A stretch of DNA of 64,000 nt. Origin: Moniliella sp. 'wahieum' (Eukaryota > Basidiomycota > Moniliellomycetes > Moniliellales > Moniliellaceae). Below the pieces are notes generated by a model. The model saw only the letters and a list, made by a program, of their open reading frames with translations. It was not told where the DNA came from and searched no databases. How positions within the stretch are numbered: position 1 is the stretch's first letter; every line of letters starts with the position of its first letter. Location of the stretch: NCBI GenBank assembly GCA_003971905.1, contig RSEE01000012.1:620001-684000 (forward strand). The letters run 5' to 3'. The position numbers and the translations under genes are program-made. This document shows positions 47,039 through 58,916 of the stretch, in pieces.

Positions 47039-47611
47039 TTACACGCTCTTGAAGTTCTTGCCCACGCCGCCAGCAGCGCCCTTCATCTGCTGCTTCGAAA
47101 GCTTGGGGGCAGCAGCGGTGCCAGCCTTCTTGGCCTCCTTGCGGGCCTCGGCACGCGCCTTCTTCTCCTCCTTGGACTTGGACTTGGCCGCGTCGCGAGC
47201 GGCGGAGCGAACTTCGGGCTTCTGGTTGCGCTTGGCCTGGATGTCAGCCAGCGACAGGCCGACAACGCCACGCTGGTGCTTCACCGTCTTGCGCGAGCGC
47301 TTCTTGGCCACCTCCTCCGAGATGCCCTTCTTGTGCATGCGACGGAAGTAGACGGTCCAGGCAATCTTACGCGGGTTCTTGCGTTGGAGGAAGAGTTGCT
47401 CGGTCTTGTGCGAGTTGAACCGGTACACCTTACCGTCGCCCGAACGGACAAACAACCGACCCCGGCTGGGGTAGACCTTGCGCAGCGAGAAAGAGTCCGT
47501 CTCCACCTGTCCCATCCGATGGCCTGGTTAGTTCGCGAACCCACCACAGCACCTCCCTCCAGCAGGACCGGGCAGTGGGCCCGGCAGGCCACCCGCAGCA
47601 CGTACCTTCAT
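47039..47611 (-). CDS. RPL24: 60S ribosomal protein eL24
   Basis: Large-subunit ribosomal protein. The ATG at 47611 opens a tiny first exon coding Met-Lys (47606-47611). A 99-nt intron (47507-47605) with clean GTACG donor and GACAG acceptor follows, then VETDSFSLRKVYPSRGRLFV, FNSHKTEQLFLQRKNPRKIA, WTVYFRRMHKKGISEEVAKK, RSRKTVKHQRGVVGLSLADI and a Lys/Ala-rich tail. Total 157 codons plus stop, normal for fungal eL24, with no frame break. An intron right after the second codon is typical of ribosomal protein genes. The intact frame makes this a useful contrast with the larger, apparently frame-broken neighbours. Confidence 0.97.
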
Positions 47612-48257
47612 CTTGACTTGGATGAGCTGGGTAGCGTCGAGAGGACAGGATCAACGGCAGCCAGCCTGGTCCTCGCACCCAGCGCGCCGCCACGACGGGT
47701 TACGTCAGACACACTGGTTTTATTGCGCCGGTTGTCACCCCACCACACGAGTGTCAGCTCGCAACCCGATTTAATTACTCTGCGCTGTTGTTCTGCTCGG
47801 CAACCCTAGCTGCATCTCGGGTGCGAGGCCGGGCACGCTGCAGATTTCCCATTTCCAATGGCGGGGTTCCTTAGCTAAGCGTGCATGCATGATGGGTGGT
47901 CGATGAGGCGCTGCGCCCGAAGGAAGCAGGAGCTTTCTTGGGGCGGGGCGCATGGTGTGGGGGCACGTGACCGAGATCGGTGCTCAGCTGTGCCTCTGTA
48001 GCAGCTCCTATAGAGGGAAGGAGAGCGCCTGGGAGGGCCGAGAGGCGCAGGCTTTGCTTTGGGCATCCCATCGGCTAGCATGCCCTGATCCAAGTACATT
48101 ACATTACATTACATTCGGGAGGGAGCAGTGGTATTCTTGCGCTCGCCGGCTGAGCGCCGGGCTGTGCGACCGAAAGTGACTAGTGAAGTGAAGAGCAACA
48201 GAGCTTGAAGGCAAGCGCGGAGACGGACCAGGAGTCGGGCGTGCTCAATGGATAATC
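47612..48257. other. Intergenic: eL24 promoter
   Basis: Contains GCTCAGC at 47983, GCTGAGC at 48149, a GCATGATGG word near 47886 and the pentamer repeat at 48096-48115. No further gene seen. Confidence 0.55.
48096..48115. repeat. ACATT pentamer repeat, 4 copies
   Basis: Four exact ACATT units, about 485 bp upstream of the eL24 ATG. This is one of the few intergenic arrays whose period is not 7. Confidence 0.85.
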
Positions 48258-50437
48258 CTAGGCGGCATCATCTTCTTGCGCGATTTGGAGTACGCCGCCC
48301 TGATTGATCCTGTGTTTTTGGCTGGCGGCAATCGCCGGAGCGCGGTGGCGGGGATGGGCAAGGCGGGGGAAGACAAGCTGGATAGGGTAGCGGAACGTGC
48401 GCAAGGTCAAGTAGAGCGTACGCAGCACGAAGCGTACCAGGGTGAGGGGAAGCGTGGCGACCGTATTGGCCGCTCCGGATGCTGGCAGGCGCATGTCATT
48501 ACGAGCCGCGACGGTCCAAGCGCCTGTTTCTGGCTCGTCCAATCCCCCAAGCATAACAGCCATCGCACGAGGTAGCCGGGCCAGGACCGCGGCCCAGACG
48601 TGGACAGGGAACGAGACGACGCGCAGGACCAGGAGGTATGCCAATGTCCGTGCTAAATGCCGTTTTCGTCGGCTGGCCGCCTCGACGGGTCCTCCGAGAG
48701 GCCCATGTTGAGCGCAGTTGGCCGCCCGCAGTCCTACACCACCGACCATAACCGCCGGATAGCCAAAGTACGGGTTGGCTGAATCGTAACGAGAAATGGT
48801 GCCGGTAGGGCGGGACTGACGATGGAGCCGTGGGGCACCATGTGGCGGGTGAGCGCGCTCCAGATGGCGCAGCTTGCGTGCGGCCTTGGGGACCGTCTCC
48901 TCCGCCCTTTGCCCTTGCACAGGCGAGCCGGATCGACTGGGCAAGGGTGTAACAAACCTGGATGCGGCAGGCGACACCACCCGGCTGGAGGCGGGCGTGA
49001 CAAAGCGGGACGCGGCAGTCTGCAAAAACAAAATGGCGGGTCAGATGTCAGAGCCACAGAAGCCAAAAAGAAAGGAAGAAACGGCTCACCGTCCCAGTTC
49101 CAGCCATGGACTTGAAGTCGTCATAGGCTGATCCCAAGTCATCCAGCTCCTCTGCCAACGCGGGGTCGGAAGGAGCTTGCTGTTGCCCCTCCAGTTGCCT
49201 CCCCATATCTTTCCCTGGGATCCAGACAGACCATTTTTGCAAGCCCGTATTAGTAGAGGCATGGACCGCAGGGCGATAGAGATCGTGTGCAGGCGGCGGC
49301 GTCTTGGCATCATCGGCGCCTACATTAAGCGGATAACCAGTGGTGGACAAGCCGGGCTCGTACCAAATCTTGCGCACGTCGGCCGTACCCGAGGGAAACC
49401 GCACCCGCTCGGACGCCGAGGGGGGCAGGATCTTTTTTGCAAACGCCCATAAGCCTGCGTGGACCCAACCATACCCAACCACATGTACGGCCGACCAGAG
49501 CGAAACAAAGTGGCGTTTCGATAGACGCTCCAGTTCAGGCAGCAGTTCCATGCCCCCCTTGGCAATTGAGAGCGAGTTGCCCCCCGGATTGGGTCGTAGG
49601 TCAATGACCAATGTGCCTTGTACCACAGGGGTGGCTTGCCCGTGTTCAAGGACGATTGATATGCATGATCGATGGCCAAGCGGGCCATCTCGAGACCTGC
49701 CAGCAGATATGCATTCACGCCATCAATCTCATCCCCTTCCTTGAGAAGGAAGGCCTCGACATCTGCGATCACCTCCTCGTCCGACACCACCTCCTTCCCC
49801 CAACCCCGGCCACCTCAGGGAGCGAAGTCAAGCTCGCATCCAGCTCCACCGGATGGTGCTCGACAAAGGAGGTGGAAGAAGATGAAGACGAGGAAGAAGG
49901 TGGATCTGGTGTGTCGGAGCGAGAAAAGGCAGACAAGGTTCGGATGGAAGCAAGGACAAGAGGGCGGCGATGTGCATCGGCCATATCGTCGTTCATCCAA
50001 AGCAGGGGCGAGGCAGTTGGGGGGGCAGACGCATAGTCCGTGGTAGATAGGTGGGGGTCACCGGCCACAAGGCTAGTAGGGTGGCTGTCAAGGGGCAGGA
50101 TGGTCCAGATGCCACGATCTGCTTTGCCGGGCATGTGGACCAGCAACTTCCACGCCAGCGACCGGGCCATGGCGAGCGCAGCAAGACGGACGTCGCCCTC
50201 AAGCTTGCGCAGGATCCGGAAGAGGTGCGCATCGTCACGCACCATTGACAGCGCATAGGTTCGTCGCCGCTCGGCGCCAGCCGGGCCAAGGGAGGTGCCC
50301 ACGTGCTGCAGCACAAGCGGGAAGACGTGGCGAGCGAGCTGAGTGCGCAGCTGGGCCAGGAGCGACTCGGAGTGCGGGGGCTGGGCGACAGAGATGCGGA
50401 ACCATGCGTCGGGGGTAGCGGCCTTGGCGTAGGACAT
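48258..50437 (-). CDS. Probable CRAL-TRIO (Sec14-like) domain protein
   Basis: The N-terminal part carries RDDAHLFRILRKLEGDVRLA followed by MARSLAWKLL, resembling the CRAL-TRIO N-terminal helices (LLRFLRARKFDV..A). Further on, GTLVIDLR, NSLSIAKGGMELLPELERLS, KRHF, GYGWVHAGLWAFAKKILPPS and ASERVRFPSGTADVRKIWYE fit the lipid-binding core order (L..HYPERL...PWLFWAFWKIISPFL...KIRF). Between them sits a low-complexity poly-Ser segment. A 70-nt intron at 49020-49089 has GTGAGC donor and TTTTGCAG acceptor. The last exon is Ser/Arg-rich, then hydrophobic (LARTLAYLLVLRVVSFPVHV) and ends in acidic residues. The start is 50437 (MSYAKAATP) or 50452. Likely a lipid-transfer or membrane-trafficking protein; family assignment is moderate because frame shifts interrupt the core. 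Confidence 0.55.
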
Positions 50438-51531
50438 GGTGGAGGCGGGCATGGCACGGCTGGGTGGGGCACGGCCCGAGGCGTGCGGCAGCGTCCGGTG
50501 GGCGGCGATCGACGATGTCGGCCTGCCTGGGTCTCATCCTCGCCCCTGCCCTTGCACAGAAGAACAGGCCGCCTTTTAATTTCACACCGGCCGCCCCTTC
50601 CGTTTCTGCAATGTTCAAGCGGGCCTATACTCCCGTGCCAACACCCACCCAAAACAACGCCACAGATCATCGATCCCCGCCACCCTCCGGCATGTTGGGG
50701 CACCAGGGGGCCTATCTGACATGACGTTCATGCGAAGGGGTCTGAATCGCCTCATGATCCATCGCACATGGCAAGTGGAGATGATGTTGGGACAGAAACC
50801 GACAGCAACACGAAGAAGTATAATGTACTGACGTACGGCTCCGTCCCTACTATAGGCGGCTGATGAGACCTGGTGTCCGGATGGTCCTCGAGGGTGATGC
50901 AATCGCACTGATGGTGGTGGCTATGGTCTAAGCCAACCAGCAACGCCTACTGAGGAACATCAATCAGCGAGTCGCCACCAGGGGCTAAGCTGCGGAACAA
51001 GGAAAAACAGGAGAGAAAAACAACGGAACTCCTAGGCCTGAGGAGGAACTGAAGGGACATTGGCCAAAGCACGAGCCACCCGGTGGCTCAACAGCGGCCC
51101 AGCCGCGCATGCGATACAGGAGGGGACAGGTCCAGCATCAGAAGAGAACGAGCGTAGTAGAGATCTCAGATCTCATGAGAATGTATCACATCCATCCATG
51201 TATCGCCAGGAGACAGAGAGAAAAGGATGTGGGGCTTAGGCAATAAGGTCGATACCCACAGCAGTGCAAATGGGAATGTGGTATCCAAGTCAGGTCAATG
51301 CACATTGCATCACAGGTACGAAAGAGATCTCTTGTTATGCATAGGAAGTAACTGCACGAAATTTGGGATCGTTATCGCGCCACCAATTACCGTTTCCTCC
51401 AAGCAGGGCTCTAGGCAAAAGGAGGGGCCGGGGAGAGGGGAGAGAAGGGGAGGAGGCATGCGAGATATGACGCAAGGTGAACCAAGGAGATACAAAGGAG
51501 GAATGATTGGGGCACACCAGGTGCTGAAATC
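50438..51531. other. Intergenic upstream of the CRAL-TRIO-like gene
   Basis: 1.1 kb with no supportable gene. A GATCATCGATC word lies near 50667, about 230 bp upstream of the start. Confidence 0.5.
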
Positions 51532-54402
51532 TTATCTTTCTGATTTTGCTTTGTTGAGACTTAGGGTGAACAGGTCCCGCAGCCCCCGACGACGCGAGCG
51601 AGAATGCTTGATGCTAGCGCAGGATGGAACGACGGGGTCACGGTGGAGATGAGTGTTCGTCGCTCCCACCGGGACCTTACCCATTTGACCCAACTCATAG
51701 TCCTCTCGCGTCTTGGGCGGAACAGGAGGTGGAGGGGAAGAAGGATTTGTCACGCCTTGCTCCGACCAGCCTTGATCCGAAAGGAGCATGCCCATCGTCG
51801 GGACCGAGGTAGGCGTCGAAGTGGGGATCGAAGTGGAAACCGATGTGCTGGTCGAGACCGAGCCTTGTCTTTGTCCCAAGGAAGGCCGCGGCTTTCCCAG
51901 CCCAGAAGGTACATGCAGACTCGGCATGGACCCGGATCGAGCCGAGTGGATCCCCAGGCCGGCAGCCATGCTCGACGGACGATTGGTGGCCAACGGGGCC
52001 GAAAGTTGACTTCCACACTCTCCCGTCGCAAAGCGTCCTCCTCCGAACCAGCCCCACTCTGCCGTTCGCTCGATCCCGTTCGGCCTCCCATTCGGCCTCC
52101 CATTCGGCTTCGGGAACGCGCACGAAGAAGAGAAAGCTTGCCAGTCAAATGGGAGCCACTGGCAGGGGGATAGGCGGCAGGTTGAGGGCTATGGGTCCGT
52201 CCTTCGCGTGCAGAGCCGGCCAAACTACCTGCACGAACGAGGCTGGGAGAAGAACTTGCGCTGCGATTGGCAGTCAAGCTGGATCGGCCCGCGCCAGATG
52301 GCGAGGGGGCGGTACGGACAGTCCGGTAGGCACGTTCGTCACGATTTGAGCGCGAGCTTGGTCCCGAGTCGTGTCCTGCAACGTCGCATACTGCTCGCTG
52401 CTGTATGTCTCTGAACTTGGGTCCGCCCCAGGAGCAGTAGATACAACAGGCCAGGGATCAATTTGATCAAACGAGCGAGTACATTTGGCCCGGACACTCT
52501 TGACATTAACCGACCATGCCGTTGTTCGTCGTACACTCGCCCCAACAAGAAGCAGGCGTGCCCCGTGCCGAACAGAATGTTGTCTTCCCACACGTTGAGC
52601 CGCATTCAGAGCACCTTCAATTGCATGTGACCGCAGAAACTCTTCTCGCTCTTTTCCCCGCTCGGCACTTTCGGGACCGTAGCGCAAATGGGGCAGTTTC
52701 ACCCCGACCAAATGAGCAGAGGGAAGGGGAAGTGGGAGGAACGAGGCGACCCGAAGCGTAACGTTGATCACAAAGCTCATCTCTACTGCGCGAAAGTCTT
52801 GGCATATGGAGCACGGGGACTCGTTCTTGGATCGAGGTAGGGGGAAAGATGTCTCCTCTTCCTCCTCGTCCGAGCCTCGAGGACCGGCACCGTTCTCATC
52901 GTGAACCCTGCCACAACAGCGTGCGCACACTACGTTCATTCGAGTCGCGCCCAACTCAATGTTGGACCGGAGCTTGTTCCGTTGCAAAATGCTGGCGCTG
53001 TCAATCGAGACTGACCATGGATCGATGGTCTGGGGCGTCTCGAGCGCAAGCTGGTCCTCTTTGGTGTGGGAGAGACAATAGGTATCAGGTCAGTCAGGCT
53101 GCGGCACACAGGACGGAACCACAAAAGGGATAGGCGAAAATCAAGACAAACCTGGACCAACTTGAACGGGTCGTCGAATGTGCCAATGACCCTTGCGTTG
53201 CTCAGAACAGATGGTGATGATGACGTCGGCGCGTTCCTGCTTGCTTGTGGCTTCCAGGGACAGATCTTGCTCCCGATGATGCAGTTTTTCGACCAGTTTT
53301 TTGCACTGTTTGGGGGAGAGTGTGTATTCCTGTGCTCGTTGAGCAACGGTCGGCCAACAAGGGCCGTAAAGGGCAGCCATCCTTGCCGGATCCAGGTGTT
53401 CGGCAGCCACATAGAGACCTGCCGCGGTAAGCGGGACCCGCCCTTGAGTGTCAGGAGGAAACGGTGCGGCCACATTGTCCCCCTGGACGCTTCCTACCTC
53501 TTCCGCGCGCCACAAAGGCAGAGGAAGAGCATCATCGTTCACCTGCCCCCCCGCGGTGGTAAGAGGGATTTTGGTACCTTGCAAGCTGGCCATGGCTCGT
53601 GTACCCAGCTGAGGATACAGTCGGACAAGCTTGGTTCGGAGCAAAGAGAGAGAAGGCATCTGCCCCTCATGCTGGAGAGAAGGAGCGACATACATGTCGC
53701 ACTTGACAGAAGTTGGGTCAAGTGTCCCGGACTTGGCCCCAGCGAGATCCGGGCAGAGAAGCAGGCAAGGACCGTTGACTTGCTGGTGAGCGTGGCGATG
53801 CAGTCAATAGAGTAGGCTGAGGCGGAGGCACAAGTGAAACAGCTGACGGAGACCGGTGGCGCACCACCAGGGCCGATTTTTTGGTGCCAGAGGAGGTGGA
53901 ACGGCTAAGAGGAGCATAATCGGTTCCAGCAAGAAGATCCGAGGTGGAAACCCTGGGGAAGGAGGGCGTAGGTGGGGCCAGGGAGTCGGATCGCGATGGA
54001 GGCAGCATACGATCAATGGCGGGGGAACGAGACGAAGGAGCAGGGCCAGTGGGGCTAATGCGGTCCGAATACGACTCGGGCGTATTCTCCTGTGGCGCCT
54101 GACGTACACATGGAGTGGCAGACTGTTCCCTGGGGACTGCGATCCAAGGCCTCCCAAGGCCGCTGCCTGTTGACGGTCGATGCGCGGACCTGTTCGGCTT
54201 CGACCTGGACTTGGCGCCGGCGTTGGATGGCTTCCTGCATTGCGGCAATATGGTCCCCCGTCGTGGCGGGTGGGAGGAGGGTGTGTTGACGGGGGCGCGG
54301 AGGATGCCTGTGGTCGGGACATGTTGTTGCGCGGAGGCCAATGGTTGGGCCAGAAAATGCCACGCCCCACTCAGTGTGGGTCAGGTGCTGGGTGCTGGCC
54401 AT
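51532..54402 (-). CDS. Uncharacterised protein with paired CxxC motifs
   Basis: I do not recognise the family. From the ATG at 54402 (MASTQHLTHTEWGVAF) there is a Gln/Arg-rich helix (MQEAIQRRRQVQVEAEQ), a long Ser/Pro-rich low-complexity segment, then a folded-looking middle (SLLRTKLVRLYPQLGTRAMA; AAGLYVAAEHLDPARMAALY; LSPKQCKKLVEKLHHREQDL; KQERADVIITICSEQRKGHW). Next comes RMNVVCARCCGRVHDENGAG with, about 30 residues on, SPCSICQDF: two CxxC pairs that could bind zinc. The C-terminal third is again Ser/Thr/Pro-rich with a 12-bp in-frame repeat near 52080-52110, and ends in a basic Arg-rich tail. Segments lie in different frames because of unread introns and/or missing bases, so exon structure is not resolved. 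Confidence 0.5.
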
Positions 54403-55213
54403 AGGGACAGGAGGGAAGCAAAGAAAGTAGGGCGGGAGATGGAGGCCGCCAGCGGAGATCGAGGGAGAGGGAGAGGCGACGCGAAAGGAGATGTGGCGGA
54501 AGAGAAGATAGAGGATGGATATATGAATACGACTAGTGCGAGGATGGAAGTGAGGATGGGAGTAGTGATGGTGGAGCCCAAGAAGACCATCTCGCTCGTC
54601 CCGAAGTAAGGTAGTATCAAGGAGAAGCCCAAAGTGCACCTCGTGTTGCAGGCCGGCTATGCTATCGGAGATCATCGATCATCGATCAGGCGATCTGAAG
54701 TGCAATCTGACTGCCCCCGTGGCTGCGCTTGAGGCCGGCGAGCCTCACCGGGACTTGTGGAGTGCTGGGGAGAGGGGCAGTGGAGGGGGCGCCCATCCCG
54801 GTGACTGCACCCGTGCGGCTTGCGCCACCTTCACTGCTCCCGTGTTGATTCCGTACTCTGTGCCCCCCCACCTGGCCGGGGGAGGCCAGGCGCTCTGCCT
54901 GGGCGAGCACCGCTAAGTGGCAAAGGAAAGGCACAGCGCCAGTGCTCTGCCCCTTGCCGCGCCCGCGCGAGCATCAACACTGCCCGTATGCTGGTCAGCG
55001 GACGCCACTGTGTTTCGCTTGCGCAAGCTTGCGCCCAAGGTTGTTGGGGGCCGGCGGGGCATGGGATTGAGCAGTGGGACTGATGGATACTTCTCCCCTC
55101 TCCATCTAGGCGCTCGCCAGGAGGCTCGAATCAACACCCCAACCACCAGCTTCTAGAGGCTACCATATGTCCTAAAGGGAATCAACAGCCCTTGGTGTGT
55201 CGCTCCACTTGCC
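54403..55213. other. Intergenic between CxxC protein gene and bZIP gene
   Basis: No gene seen. It carries the GATCATC pair at 54670-54683 about 270 bp upstream of the CxxC-protein ATG. Confidence 0.5.
54670..54683. repeat. GATCATC heptad repeat, 2 copies
   Basis: GATCATC x2 then GATCAGG. Same unit as at 18486-18506. Confidence 0.85.
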
Positions 55214-57230
55214 CTAGTCACCGCCGTCAGTTCCAACGGGGAAGAAGATGAGCGAAGGAAAACGAATACAATATCGTAACTGCCGTACTACATACACTTC
55301 CCAGTCAATCCAACGCGACAATCGATGGCCCCTCCGTCCCACGGCCTTTTTCCTGACCTTTGAGGACCGGTACAGAGACGAAGAAGGTAGGATGATGTTG
55401 GCAAGGCCCCGTTGTCGGCGCCACCAGTTGGTGCGGGCGAATGATGCTGGCTGGAGAAGAGAGGGGGGGGAGTCAGTTGCCACGAAACAGAACAGCTTTT
55501 CCAAGAAGAGGGAGTGACGTACGGTTGAACAAGAACCACCATTTGCGCACAAACCGTTCTGACAATTCGTACGCCTCTGGGTCCAACAGGTCATCACCAT
55601 GGACAATGTAGGCGGTATCCCACACGTTGTCGTCGAATCCATCGCCCACATATCGTTGCAAAGGTCGAATTGGGTAAAGTGACCGGCCCACAGGCGGCGC
55701 AGCACTTCGTCTCGTACCGACCGCCAAGGGATGCAAGCATCAATAAAAAAGTGATGAGGAACCAACGCAGCCAGCTGATTGGGGTGGAGACCATCGGGTA
55801 CCGCTTGCCACCGGATCTGTCCTTGCGGTCGTTTCGGCGCGGGCCCATATACCAACGTATCGTCGAGCGAATACGGCAAGGAGAAAAGAGGGGCAGTAGA
55901 GGCAGTCGGGGTAGTGGGGAAAGCAGGCATACCCTTGAGGATTCCTAGCGGATTCGAAGGAGTGTCGTGAGTTGAACAGTATTGAGCAAAGTCCTCGGCC
56001 AAGTAGGACATTTGGCGATCATCGTCCACAAACCGACATATCCACCCCAAGAAGTTGCCCCACGCGGTAAAAGACGTGTTCAACAGGGAAAGTAGGAAGC
56101 ATGCGAGCATCCCCCCAGGCACTGTTCCCTCCAAACGTGGGAAGCAATTCGTGGGCAGTTCGAGCTTGATCAACGTCAAGACGGGAACGCTTCGCTACTA
56201 CTTTACGTGCACCCTCTTCTTCCTCTGGGGGCGTCTGGGACACAGTAGTGGGCCCGAGTATGAAGGGTGATAAAGTGCCTGGTCTCGACAGCCATCCCAT
56301 CGAGTCGGCATTGGAATCGATAGGTGGGGCGCCCTTCCACAGAGAAGCTGTAGCGGACGTAGCGGATTGAGTATCGCCCACCGGTCCAAGAGCCTCGTTC
56401 GCCCCCTCATCTCGTATGGTTTTGAGAGGAGAAACGCAGCCTTTAGGGGTAGTGATGGCCTCCTTCTTCTCGCTCCACTGATCGACAGAATCCAGCTCGG
56501 CTGCCAACGCAGTGTAGAAAGCGGCCGCGTCGCGCCGAGTAGCGTTGGATCCAGTATCCCTGTCTTGTGACTCAGATGTAGATCCATCCTGGTGGGGTGG
56601 TAGGCCCCTTTCCGGGGCATCGACAGATGTACATGTTGAAGCGGTAGAAGATGCCGAGGTGGGGGGCGTCACATCTTGCCCCAGTATATCGAGGACCGAC
56701 GTGGGACTGGTACGGTCGTTCAAGCTGGGCAAGGGGGTAAACCAGTCGATCGGCTGGGTCCACTGAGCAAGGTCCAGTGTAGGGTCCAGCGACTGCAGGT
56801 CCACATCGAGCAGAGCGGGAAATCCTGAGCCTGGCTCAAATGACGGCGGCTGCAGCGGCGATTCAGAAGGTGGCGGCTGTCGCACTGATTTTGGTGGCGA
56901 CGGCTGCAGTGGCGGCGGCTGAGGGGTTGGCAGCCGCTCCTCCCCTTGTAGAGGAGGTAAGAGCGCAGCGGAATCGTAGACCTGACTGGGCATTGGGTCG
57001 GTGGAGATGGAAGGCGGCGCAGTGAGCGTAGGCAGATTCAACTTGTCTGGCAGGTCGTGCCTCCCCCGTCCTATTGCTGCCTGCAACGAAGACGGAGCAC
57101 CTTGAGCATCGGGATCAAAACCCCGCTTGCGCAGGCGCAACCGGGTTTGGGCTAGGCGGTTCTGCTCCCTCCTTTTCCTCTGCCGCTCGGCGAGCTCCTG
57201 AGGCGTGAGATTCATACGTGGACGACCCAT
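55214..57230 (-). CDS. bZIP transcription factor with DUF3425 domain
   Basis: Nuclear DNA-binding protein. ATG at 57230: MGRPRMNLTPQELAERQRKR, then REQNRLAQTRLRLRKRG. The signature NRLAQTRLR fits the fungal AP-1-type basic region NxxAQxxxR; the leucine zipper after it is very short. A Pro/Ser-rich activation-like segment of about 250 residues follows. The C-terminal DUF3425 domain is read across frames: GNSAWGDARMLPTF, LLNTSFTAWGNFLGWICRFV, YLAEDFAQYC, PNQLAALVPHHFFIDACIPW, AYIVHGDDLLDPEAYELSER, FVRKWWFLFN, and after a short intron (about 55450-55525) ASFARTNWWRRQRGL. Such proteins regulate stress and metabolism in filamentous fungi. Frame changes near 56110 and 55660 fit base losses. The exact stop is uncertain. 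Confidence 0.85.
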
Positions 57231-58405
57231 CGTGGGTGGAGGGAAAGTTGAGGCGGTGGCGGAGGGAAGATGGTGTGGCTGGATTAAAGTGGCTTAAAGT
57301 GGCCACTTGGTTTAGTGACATTGGAAAGGCGTCACGAGATGTCTCGTACTAATTCGAGGTGCCTGAGCGCTGAGATAGCTGATAGCGCCTGTCAAGAGCC
57401 AAGTTTAACTGGTACTGAGCCTGAGCAGAAGCCCTCAGCTCGGCCGACCTGGCCGACCGCAGGCCTCAGCGAGCGCTCAGCGCTTGGCTCGCCTCAGGTC
57501 GCAAACTCAGAATACCAGGCGGGGTATAAGTTTCAGCTACAAGTTGAATCCAAAAGTCTTCCGCTTAATGCGGAGCCCCCCAGTCTTTCCCCACGGGGGT
57601 TAGCCGCTCCACTCGATCGCGGATGGACACAGTGTCGCGCACACGAGCTCAGGAGAAGCCCTCTCCTGCACAGACAATCGCCATTCAAGAGGCTCCAATC
57701 GGCGGAATCCCCGTGGTCTCGAATAAAATTCAACTATAGGACTACGAGAGGGGGAGCGAATGAAGTCGTACTAGCAGCGGGAGGCATGTTGGAGAGAGAA
57801 AAAGATGTATTACACCCAGATCCCAGCGAACTGCAATGATTGCGACATCCAGACCTTAGGGCCAGATCATCGATCGCCTGCCCCTCATAGAGCTCCTTGA
57901 TGACCGCAAGGGATGGCGAAACGCGATGGAGGGGATCCAGGCAATTGCTTCCAGTGGGGAGAGGTGCTATGCTGATATGTCGGAGCAAGTGTCGAAGGGG
58001 GACCGCAAGGGAAGAGAGTGAGATGCTGCAAACATGAGGAGAGTGCTTTCGATTCTGTCTGCAGAGACCGAGGCAAACCATGGTGCGCCTCAGCGGTTAG
58101 CCGAGCAACTCACAAGGACCAAAATTCCAGACAACCAAAGCAACACTATACTGGACGCTATCGTGTGGTGTCACAACACCGCTCTCCTCGCTTCCCAACT
58201 CCTTCTTTCTGTGTCGCATCATTGAACCGCCTTATGCCTCCTCTCGAACATCGATGACCGCGGCCATCCCCGATCTCTTGACCCAACTTGGCACTCGCGA
58301 CTTGAAATGCAGGGGAAGGCAATAGCAATAGAAATGGGATGGGGGACAGAGGGAAAGGGCCAGGGGGCAGGAGGGAAGAACAGCAGGTAGGATCGCTGGC
58401 TGCAT
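57231..58405. other. Intergenic: bZIP promoter and rhodanese-like 3' flank
   Basis: 1.2 kb, no gene supported. GCTGAG/GCTCAGC words cluster at 57363-57374, 57413-57425 and 57475-57481, 130-250 bp upstream of the bZIP ATG. A GATCATCGATC word lies near 57866. Confidence 0.5.
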
Positions 58406-58916
58406 TTATCGGTACTCCCATGCTTCGGGGTCAAATTCTTCCACCAGCTCCGGATCGTCCTGTTCTCCCAAAGCGTGGTGAGCAAGCAGAAAACGGGTTT
58501 CGCGCGGCAGGAAGAAAGACTAACCTTGTAGGTGGGGCCAAATCCAGCGAAGCCATCGCGCAAGACCAGGATCTGCTGTGGCGGCAGAGACGCCTTCTGG
58601 TCGCGGGCAAAGGCGGTACGGGCTTCGGAGTAGATGCGGGCGGCCTTGGGGCCTCGTACTTGGGAGAGGTGGCAGTGGAAGACTACCTTGGACTTGTCCT
58701 TCAGTTCTTGGACCAGCTCGGACAGGATTTGGTCCGCCTGGGCATCGCCGCCGGTGAGCTGGATGGCAGGCCTGTTGAGAGCGCCGAGGATGTGGCCGCC
58801 AACAAAATCGTCGTCGCGTGCGTCGACAATGGCCAGCTGCTTCTCATGGCAGGGTCCTTGAGCTGGGCAGCAAGGTCGGGGGCATTGATGTAGGTGTATG
58901 CGGGCGTGAAGGACAT
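58406..58916 (-). CDS. Rhodanese/Cdc25-like phosphatase (Ych1/Ibp1 type)
   Basis: Small single-domain rhodanese-fold protein related to yeast Ych1, fission yeast Ibp1 and eukaryotic arsenate reductases. ATG at 58916: MSFTPAYTYINAPDLAAQLK, then QLAIVDARDDDFVGGHILGA. The active loop is FHCHLSQVRGPKAA, i.e. Cys-x5-Arg (C-H-L-S-Q-V-R). It continues PQQILVLRDGFAGFGPTYK. A 65-nt intron (58460-58524) leads to DDPELVEEFDPEAWEYR and the stop at 58406. The two exons total 446 nt, one short of a multiple of three. The shortage maps to ATGAGAAGCAG near 58846, where a base seems lost between KDPAM and QLAIVDA. Probable function: phosphatase or arsenate reductase; substrate unknown. Confidence 0.88.
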
